The translations under genes and the position numbers were made by a program. The notes under the pieces are model-generated. The model saw only the letters and a program-made list of their open reading frames with translations, was not told where the DNA came from and made no database searches. Positions 1 to 5,074 of a DNA stretch of 5,940 bases are shown here, piece after piece. How positions within the stretch are numbered: the first letter of the stretch is position 1; every line of letters starts with the position of its first letter. The stretch covers positions 8,387 to 14,326 of the forward strand of contig PLTK01000087.1 of the NCBI GenBank assembly GCA_003164415.1, written 5' to 3'. The DNA comes from Methanobacterium sp. Lineage in GTDB: Archaea > Methanobacteriota > Methanobacteria > Methanobacteriales > Methanobacteriaceae.

Positions 1-150
1 GACATAGTTGAAAGTTATAAGTTAGGTGTTAACAGTTATGTGAGCAAGCCAGTTGAATTTGATGAGTTTATCGATGCTGTCTCAACCATGGGTTTTTACT
101 GGATATTAATAAACAAACCACCATCTGAGGTACTTCATGGAACAGATTAA
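1..150 (+). CDS. Response regulator, Rcp1-like single receiver domain (C-terminal part only)
   Basis: Frame 1 is open from the window edge to a TAA at 148-150, giving the last 49 residues of a protein that begins upstream. The visible part reads as the end of a CheY-like receiver. The sequence SYVSKPVEF contains the conserved Lys-Pro (K16-P17 here) that follows strand beta-5, then a final amphipathic helix and a short tail with FYWILINKPP. That tail closely resembles the small Rcp1-type regulators found beside phytochrome-like and PAS-containing kinases. No output domain follows, so it is probably a stand-alone phosphoacceptor or phosphorelay carrier. The phosphorylated Asp lies outside the window. 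Its last 14 bases overlap the kinase gene that starts at 137, which implies a shared transcript and translational coupling. Receiver identity is fairly secure; the Rcp1-like subclass comes from pattern recognition. Confidence 0.85.
   Translation, partial: DIVESYKLGVNSYVSKPVEFDEFIDAVSTMGFYWILINKPPSEVLHGTD
127..131 (+). promoter_or_regulatory. Ribosome binding site for the hybrid kinase
   Basis: GAGGT lies five bases before the ATG at 137 and matches the complement of the archaeal 16S 3' end. It sits inside the coding sequence of the preceding regulator. It supports 137 as the kinase start and means the overlap between the two genes is real. Confidence 0.6.
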
Positions 151-1540
151 AATATTAATTGTGGAAGACGTAGAACTTGATGCAGAACTCACAGAATACG
201 AATTAAAGCGTGCTAATATAGTTTTTGTTTCAAAAAGGGTCGAAGAAAAACAGGATTTTAAGAGGGAACTTAAAGAATTTAAACCCGACTTGATTCTTGC
301 AGATCATTCACTCCCACATTTTGATGGTGTTTCAGCACTTCAAATATCCAGAATTATGGCTCCAGATATCCCTTTCATATTTGTAAGCGGTAAAATTGGG
401 GAAGACTTTGCAGTTGAAATGCTCAAGAACGGAGCAACAGATTATGTCTTAAAAAGTAATCTTCCAAAATTAGGTCACGCTGTTAAAAGAGCATTAAACG
501 AATCTAACGAACAATTAGAACTTAAAAAAGCTCAAAATGCACTTATGGAAAGTGAAAATAAATATAGAACTCTTTTTGAAAAAAATAAAAATCCTATCCT
601 AGTATTTGATGAAAAGGGAAATTTTATGGATTCTAATGATGCAGCACTCGAGTTCATGGAAATTAAAAGGACCGAATTACTAACCAAAAATTTATCCAAC
701 TTTATTTTCAACAATAAAGATGTTAAAACCATTGAAGACGAAGAATTCTGGTTTAAAGGTAATATTTTAGAGGTTAAATTTAATATCAATGGAAAATGTA
801 AGATTTTAGACCTCACAATCACTCCAATTAAATTAGATGATAAAAACATCATATTTGGTGTTGGTAACGATATAACTGAACGTAAAAAAGCTGAAGAAGG
901 AATTTTACGCTCATTAAAAGAAAAAGAGTTATTATTAAGGGAAATTCATCATAGGGTTAAGAATAATTTACAGATTATCTCAACACTCCTAACACTTCAA
1001 TCATCACAATCCAAGAAAAATAACATCAATGATCTGTACAGGGAAAGCCAGAACCGTATACAATCCATTGCACTGATACATGAAAATTTATATCACTCTA
1101 ATGATCTTGCCCATATCAACTTTAAAGCCTATGTAAAGGGGCTTATAACGGATCTTTTCGATTCATACGGGGTGAATCCTAAAAATATAAGGATGAGTTT
1201 AGATATTGAAGATATTACTCTGGGTATTGAAACAGCCATTCCATGTGGTTTGATAATTAATGAACTGGTTTCAAATTCGTTGAAACATGGGTTCCGTTAT
1301 GTTGAAACTGGAATGGTTAGTGTATATATTAAAAAGATTGGTAAAACTGAATTTGTGTTAAAGGTTCTTGATACTGGCTCTCCATTTCCAGACGATATAG
1401 ATGTACTTTCCAATGATTCACTTGGATTAGAGCTTATAAAAAATCTTGTAGATCAGCTGGATGCGAATTTATCTTTTAAGAAGGATATTAAAGAGTTTAA
1501 AATAATTTTTAAGGAATTGGAATATAAGGAGAGAATTTAA
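137..1540 (+). CDS. Soluble hybrid histidine kinase: receiver - PAS - HisKA_2 - HATPase
   Basis: A cytoplasmic sensor kinase of 467 residues with no membrane segments. Residues 1-120 are a receiver domain with acidic E10/D11, phosphoacceptor D56 in ADHSLPHFDG, switch S84 and K106. A charged, probably helical linker (about 121-142) leads to a PAS domain (about 138-250) that ends in the PAC-like sequence NDITERKKAEE. Residues 264-285 carry the HisKA_2 motif REIHHRVKNNLQ; H272, just before Arg, is the likely autophosphorylation site, with H271 adjacent. The ATPase domain has its N box in IINELVSNSLKHG (N375, E376, N380), a G1 box around D412-x-G414 and a G2 box SLGLELI near G430. The second G1 glycine is absent (DTGSPFPDD). 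The gene overlaps the upstream regulator by 14 bp and the downstream one by 1 bp. Known of the family: such kinases autophosphorylate and pass phosphate to receiver Asp residues. The signal sensed by the PAS domain cannot be read from sequence. Confidence 0.93.
   Translation: MEQIKILIVEDVELDAELTEYELKRANIVFVSKRVEEKQDFKRELKEFKPDLILADHSLPHFDGVSALQISRIMAPDIPFIFVSGKIGEDFAVEMLKNGATDYVLKSNLPKLGHAVKRALNESNEQLELKKAQNALMESENKYRTLFEKNKNPILVFDEKGNFMDSNDAALEFMEIKRTELLTKNLSNFIFNNKDVKTIEDEEFWFKGNILEVKFNINGKCKILDLTITPIKLDDKNIIFGVGNDITERKKAEEGILRSLKEKELLLREIHHRVKNNLQIISTLLTLQSSQSKKNNINDLYRESQNRIQSIALIHENLYHSNDLAHINFKAYVKGLITDLFDSYGVNPKNIRMSLDIEDITLGIETAIPCGLIINELVSNSLKHGFRYVETGMVSVYIKKIGKTEFVLKVLDTGSPFPDDIDVLSNDSLGLELIKNLVDQLDANLSFKKDIKEFKIIFKELEYKERI
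1526..1533 (+). promoter_or_regulatory. Ribosome binding site for the downstream response regulator
   Basis: AAGGAGAG ends six bases before the ATG at 1540 and lies within the last codons of the kinase gene. With the TAATG stop-start overlap at 1538-1542, it fixes the regulator start and suggests translation re-initiation or coupling after the kinase. Confidence 0.7.
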
Positions 1541-2391
1541 TGGCAAATGAACGTATAATGATCGTGGAAGATGAAAGCATTGTTGCCATGGGTATAAAAC
1601 ATAAACTCGAGGATTTGGGTTACAGGATCGTTGGCATAGAAGCAACAGGCGAAGGTGCCGTTGAAACAGCGTTAAAAGCTGAACCCGATCTGATACTCAT
1701 GGACATTGTACTTAAAGGGGATTTAGACGGTATTGAAGCCGCGCAAATGATACATGGCCATCTCGACACACCAATCATATACATCACAGCATATTCTGAC
1801 GAAGAGGTATTGAGACGTGCCAGAATAACCGAACCGTATGGATATATATTAAAACCATTTAAAAAGAGTGAAGTTAATGCCAATATCCAAATGGCAATAT
1901 ATAAACATACCTGTGATAAAAAGAAAAGTGAAATTATTAAAAAAAGAATTTTAGCAGACTTTTATGATTTTATATTAACAGCCATGCCAACAAGCAGTAC
2001 AGGAACAACTCTTGAGATGAAACAGTTGCTATTAAAGGTTTTTTCTGAACGTTTAGACGAGAATATGTACCCTAAATTTGTTGAAGAACTACGTCCCGAA
2101 GAAATAGAAGATAATGAAACTTTATTCACCGAATATGTTAAATGGATAACTAGTATATTCAAAGATTTCGGAATTAAAACCATCTTAAAATCCGAGGAAG
2201 ATACAATATGTCTAGAATTTTTAAACTGCCCGTGGTTAAATGATGCCAAAACTAAACCCGCCTTTTGCCTCAACTGTCAAGCCATGATGAACCACAGCTA
2301 CAACTGGACAGGTCTTTCAGGTAGTATAAAAAAGAAATCAAGCCTAACAGAAGGACATCCATCGTGCACATTCTACTTTAAAAGATCTTAA
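1540..2391 (+). CDS. Response regulator with cysteine-containing methanogen-type output domain
   Basis: A 283-residue two-domain regulator. Residues 1-122 form a receiver with E10/D11, phosphoacceptor D55 (LILMDIVL), switch T83 (YITAYSD) and K105-P106, so it should accept phosphate, most simply from the kinase it overlaps by 1 bp. Residues 123-283 are not a helix-turn-helix, GGDEF or other common output. A helical stretch (about 125-210) leads into a compact C-terminal part with C224, C230 (NCPW), C243-x2-C246 (FCLNC) and C276 (GHPSCTFYF). This layout recalls the methanogen output domain called MetOD1, which as I remember it is related to V4R-type small-molecule-binding domains; I could not check the assignment. 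The cysteines could bind metal or act as a redox sensor, so the output could be ligand- or metal-gated protein interaction rather than DNA binding. The AAGGAGAG site six bases upstream supports the start. The receiver is certain; the output-domain name is tentative. Confidence 0.9.
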   Translation: MANERIMIVEDESIVAMGIKHKLEDLGYRIVGIEATGEGAVETALKAEPDLILMDIVLKGDLDGIEAAQMIHGHLDTPIIYITAYSDEEVLRRARITEPYGYILKPFKKSEVNANIQMAIYKHTCDKKKSEIIKKRILADFYDFILTAMPTSSTGTTLEMKQLLLKVFSERLDENMYPKFVEELRPEEIEDNETLFTEYVKWITSIFKDFGIKTILKSEEDTICLEFLNCPWLNDAKTKPAFCLNCQAMMNHSYNWTGLSGSIKKKSSLTEGHPSCTFYFKRS

Positions 2392-2415
2392 ATATGAAAT
2401 AAAAGAAGGCCATAC

Positions 2416-2425
2416 TATAAATTTT
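2416..2425 (+). promoter_or_regulatory. Candidate TATA box for the DUF362 gene
   Basis: TATAAATTTT lies 72-81 bases before the ATG at 2497. Archaeal transcription usually starts about 25 bases downstream of the box, which would give a leader of roughly 50 nt that includes the GGTGA ribosome site. A second AT-run (ATATAATATATATA, about 2474-2487) is closer to the start codon, but using it would give an essentially leaderless mRNA and waste the ribosome site. No clear BRE is visible, and read-through from the signalling operon is also possible. Confidence 0.3.
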
Positions 2426-2487
2426 ATTCCACTATCTATTCATTAGTAATACAAAGGTAAATTTGCCAATAAACATATAATATATAT

Positions 2488-2493
2488 AGGTGA
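2488..2493 (+). promoter_or_regulatory. Ribosome binding site for the DUF362 gene
   Basis: AGGTGA is followed by TTC and then ATGATG. Spacing is three bases to the first ATG (2497) and six to the second (2500), so either could be used; the difference is one Met. An in-frame TGA at 2491-2493 excludes any start further upstream. Confidence 0.55.
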
Positions 2494-2496
2494 TTC

Positions 2497-3417
2497 ATGA
2501 TGACAAATGATAGTGGAACAGTTTATCTGATTAAAACTGATAATAGGGAAGAGGGTATAGCAGATCTTCTAGAAAATTATGATATGTCCGATTTTAAAAA
2601 TAAAAATATTGCTTTAAAGGCCAACTACAACAGTGCAGATCCATTCCCCGCTTCAACACATCTTAAAACCGTTCAGACACTGGTAAGATCCATTAAAGAA
2701 CATGATCCCTCTAATATAATTCTCGCGGAAAGAAGTGGGATGGGAATCACGCGAGATGTATTAGAAACAATGGGGATATTATATTTAGGGGAAAAAGAAG
2801 GATTTGATGTTAGGGTTCTTGATGAAGAGGATATTGATGGCTGGCATAAGATTGATAGGGAAGGTACCCATTGGGTTAAGGGTTTTTATATTTCAAAGAT
2901 TTTTACAGATGCTGATAAGGTAATCCAAACATGCTGTCTTAAATCCCATAGATTCGGTGGTCATTTCACACTTTCGCTCAAAAATTCTGTTGGACTAGTT
3001 GCCAAGACAGTTCCAGGCGGGTCTTATAATTACATGGCTGAACTTCATATATCACCGTACCAGAGAAGTATGATTGCAGAAATAAACAGTAATTACGATG
3101 TCGATATGATATTAATGGATGGTATGAAAGCTTTTCTTGACAAAGGACCTGAACAAGGACATCTCATAGAACCTAATTTACTTATGATGTCCAAGGATCG
3201 AATTGCAATAGATGCTGTGGGTGTTTCTATTTTAAGACATTACGGTACAACAAGGGATATTTCTAAGGGTAAAATATTCAATCTTGACCAGATCAAAAGG
3301 GCAGCGGATCTGGGTGTGGGTGTTACAAGTTCTGACAAAATAAATATTGTTGGATTAAACCCAGAAAGCGAAGCAGTGGCTGGTGAGTTGGATCAAATAT
3401 TACATAGGGATGAATAG
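2497..3417 (+). CDS. DUF362 domain-containing protein
   Basis: A 306-residue soluble protein with no signal peptide or membrane segment. It resembles the DUF362 family along its whole length. Recognisable blocks are KANYNSADPFPASTH (41-55), which carries an early Asn/Asp/His-rich conserved site; a TCCLKSH block (145-151) followed by RFGGHFTLSLKNSVG (152-166); and MDGMKAFLDKGPEQG (207-221). The conserved His, Asp, Lys and Asn residues suggest a metal- or anion-binding active site, but I know of no established reaction for the family. Many DUF362 proteins carry a ferredoxin-type 4Fe-4S module; this one has no CxxCxxC cluster, its only cysteines being the adjacent C146-C147. The gene lies 105 bp after the response regulator on the same strand, so it may be a separate unit or a read-through member of that operon. 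It converges with the transporter. An in-frame TGA at 2491 fixes the start at 2497 or 2500. The family call is strong; the function is unknown. Confidence 0.85.
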   Translation: MMTNDSGTVYLIKTDNREEGIADLLENYDMSDFKNKNIALKANYNSADPFPASTHLKTVQTLVRSIKEHDPSNIILAERSGMGITRDVLETMGILYLGEKEGFDVRVLDEEDIDGWHKIDREGTHWVKGFYISKIFTDADKVIQTCCLKSHRFGGHFTLSLKNSVGLVAKTVPGGSYNYMAELHISPYQRSMIAEINSNYDVDMILMDGMKAFLDKGPEQGHLIEPNLLMMSKDRIAIDAVGVSILRHYGTTRDISKGKIFNLDQIKRAADLGVGVTSSDKINIVGLNPESEAVAGELDQILHRDE

Positions 3418-3463
3418 GAAACAAATATTTCGAACCTCCAATCCCAATTATAACCCATAGAAA

Positions 3464-3480
3464 CCTTTAATTTTTTATTT
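3464..3480 (+). terminator. Possible T-tract terminator after the DUF362 gene
   Basis: CCTTTAATTTTTTATTT contains a run of six T and lies about 50 bases past the DUF362 stop, within the convergent spacer. Archaeal RNA polymerase can terminate at oligo-T tracts without a hairpin, and I see no strong stem here. No comparable T-run is visible on the opposite strand for the transporter transcript. Confidence 0.4.
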
Positions 3481-3507
3481 ATATCCTAATCAGATACATT
3501 TTATTAG

Positions 3508-4887
3508 CTATTTTTTCCAGTTTAATATTGAAACAATCAAACCCGCACCGCTAACAGCTGCAAAAACTATGAATGCTGTTTTTAAACTGATTAGAAATAC
3601 TTGGAAGTTTGAAGGCATAATCTGTACATTTCCAAGAAATATTGAGAATATGAATAACATGATTCCAAGACTCATTGTTTGGCCTGAATATATCATGGTT
3701 GAAAGTGTTGCCGATCCCATTCCATAATCCCTTCCCTCAATACTTTCAATAAATCTGTTCGTTGTTGGCGATGCAAATAATCCCAATCCAATACCAACCA
3801 GTATTAGTCCAGTTATAGGAATTAAAAGACTGGTATAATAGTTTAACTGTGATAATATCAGAAGTCCAAGGGTTGTAACAACCATACCTGCCACTGCAAA
3901 TATTCTTTTATCAATTCTGTCCGATAGTCTGCCAACGGGGGTGGATAATAAAGCCACCATTAAGGGTTGTACAGATATTATAAGTGCAGTTATTTGGGGC
4001 CCTAAATGAAGTATATCCTGGAAGTATAGGCTTAAAAGTGCCCACATGGCAGTGGTTGCAATGTTCATTAGGAGTAGTGATAGGGCTGATAGTGAGGATA
4101 CCCTGCTTTTAAAAATGCTCAAACGTAGAATAGGGGTAACAGATTTTTTCTCGTTTATAATAAATACTGCAAAACCCAGCACTCCAGCGAGTAATATTAT
4201 TCTTCCAATACTATTTTGGAAGGTTGAAAATCCGTACAAAACAGCAACTATGGATAATGTATATATTAATGAACCTTTTAATTCAAATTTCTCCCCTTCA
4301 GAACCTTTCCATTCCCCAAGTAGTCTTAATTTTATGAGAATGATCAATAAAAGTCCAAATGGTATGTTGAATAGGAAAATACTCCTCCAACCAAAGTTTT
4401 GAGCGAGAAATCCCCCTAGAATAGGGCCTAAAAATAGTCCAATATACACAGCGGTAACATATATTCCGAGTGCTTCACCCCGCTGATGTGATGGATAAAC
4501 ACTACTTAGAAGGGCAACTCCAGTCGCAAATATCATTGAACATCCAAAGCCCTGCATGAAACTGAAAATAATTAGAGTACTTCCTGAATTTGAAATACCG
4601 GCTAATAATGATGCAACTGTATAGACAATAATACCATAGGTAAAAATTTTTTTACGGCCAATTATATCACCCAGACGTCCAAATGGAAGTATAAATGCTG
4701 CATTGGCTAAAACAAATACCGTTGGTATCCAGCTGAGTAGAATTATATTAACTGCCAGGTCTTTTTGAATAATTGGAAGTGCAATATTAAGGGAGGATCC
4801 CATAAATGGTATTAAAAATGAACCTAATGCAACAACCAATAGTGCAGTATTTTTAACCTTTTTATCATAATTTTTATCATAAACCAT
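3508..4887 (-). CDS. MFS transporter, DHA2 (EmrB/QacA-like) 14-helix drug exporter type
   Basis: An integral membrane protein of 459 residues from the ATG chosen here; a GTG at 4917 would add ten residues. About 14 hydrophobic segments run from residue 14 to the end, the usual size for the DHA2 branch of the major facilitator superfamily. Motif A is GRLGDIIGRKK (70-80). The antiporter motif C is GLFLGPILGG (150-159), followed by the typical NFGWRSIFLFNIPFG block (164-178). A second A-like loop, PVGRLSDRIDKR, lies between helices in the C-terminal half. These motifs point to proton-coupled export of small molecules, but the substrate is unknown. The acidic residue usual in the first-helix motif (D-x-T-x-x-N-x-A-L-P) is replaced, since this protein has MGSSLNIALP (29-38). 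I prefer ATG at 4887 because the TATA-like box at 4925-4932 predicts transcription starting near 4904, inside the GTG-initiated extension. It is transcribed alone, convergent with the DUF362 gene and divergent from the DUF2121 gene. Confidence 0.9.
   Translation of the reverse strand: MVYDKNYDKKVKNTALLVVALGSFLIPFMGSSLNIALPIIQKDLAVNIILLSWIPTVFVLANAAFILPFGRLGDIIGRKKIFTYGIIVYTVASLLAGISNSGSTLIIFSFMQGFGCSMIFATGVALLSSVYPSHQRGEALGIYVTAVYIGLFLGPILGGFLAQNFGWRSIFLFNIPFGLLLIILIKLRLLGEWKGSEGEKFELKGSLIYTLSIVAVLYGFSTFQNSIGRIILLAGVLGFAVFIINEKKSVTPILRLSIFKSRVSSLSALSLLLMNIATTAMWALLSLYFQDILHLGPQITALIISVQPLMVALLSTPVGRLSDRIDKRIFAVAGMVVTTLGLLILSQLNYYTSLLIPITGLILVGIGLGLFASPTTNRFIESIEGRDYGMGSATLSTMIYSGQTMSLGIMLFIFSIFLGNVQIMPSNFQVFLISLKTAFIVFAAVSGAGLIVSILNWKK
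4859..4882 (-). repeat. Perfect 12-bp tandem duplication in the transporter N-terminal tail
   Basis: TTTTTATCATAA occurs twice back to back (4859-4870 and 4871-4882). On the coding strand it produces the in-frame repeat YDKN-YDKK in the charged tail ahead of the first helix. Because the unit is 12 bp, gain or loss of a copy keeps the frame. Confidence 0.8.
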
Positions 4888-4924
4888 ACGATCAGAAATA
4901 TTATTACCTTCATACACCTTAAAG

Positions 4925-4932
4925 ATTTATAA
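4925..4932 (-). promoter_or_regulatory. TATA-like box for the MFS transporter gene
   Basis: On the - strand this reads TTATAAAT, a good archaeal TATA match. A start of transcription about 25 bases downstream falls near 4904. That is after the GTG at 4917 and about 17 bases before the ATG at 4887, which favours the shorter protein. The mRNA would then have a short leader with only a weak TGATC pairing before the ATG. Confidence 0.45.
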
Positions 4933-5014
4933 CAGCATTAAATCAACGATACATTCAATTAGGATATTGTATCTATCCCATGTGTACTCGGGTAGGTTAT
5001 TGGAAATGTAATGA

Positions 5015-5022
5015 TTTAATAA
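5015..5022 (+). promoter_or_regulatory. Candidate TATA box for the DUF2121 gene
   Basis: TTTAATAA lies about 53-60 bases before the ATG at 5075. Initiation about 25 bases downstream would fall near 5043, leaving a leader of roughly 30 nt that contains the GGTGAT ribosome site. The match to the TATA consensus is moderate and no clear BRE is seen. Confidence 0.35.
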
Positions 5023-5060
5023 GTTATAGAATTAAAAGTAATTCAATGAATATAGAGACT

Positions 5061-5066
5061 GGTGAT
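5061..5066 (+). promoter_or_regulatory. Ribosome binding site for the DUF2121 gene
   Basis: GGTGAT ends eight bases before the ATG at 5075. An in-frame TAA at 5072-5074 directly abuts that ATG, so no upstream start is possible and the N-terminal Met-Ser of the protein is well fixed. Confidence 0.6.
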
Positions 5067-5074
5067 GTGGATAA

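Noticed and set aside
532..852. Open frame of 106 codons on the - strand inside the kinase gene
   Set aside because: It lies wholly within the PAS-coding region, has no family resemblance, and is explained by the strong + strand protein.
1620..2273. Two - strand open frames (1620-1883 and 1962-2273) inside the response regulator gene
   Set aside because: They are antisense shadows of well-supported receiver and output domains, with no motif of their own.
2474..2487. The AT-run ATATAATATATATA as the main TATA box of the DUF362 gene
   Set aside because: It is only 10-23 bases from the ATG, so transcription would begin at or after the start codon despite a clear ribosome binding site; kept only as an alternative.
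4046..4402. A + strand open frame of 118 codons opposite the transporter
   Set aside because: It is antisense to conserved membrane helices and has no recognisable motif.
4824..4913. A 29-codon - strand ORF starting with ATG at 4913, overlapping the transporter start out of frame, considered as a leader peptide
   Set aside because: The predicted transcription start near 4904 lies inside it, the AAGGTG before it is only one base from the ATG, and its lysine/isoleucine-rich content is what an AT-rich region gives by chance.
4962..4978. Inverted repeat GGATA-(7)-TATCC in the divergent intergenic region, considered as an operator
   Set aside because: Five-base arms are too short to stand out in 150 bases of AT-rich DNA, and it does not overlap either candidate TATA box.
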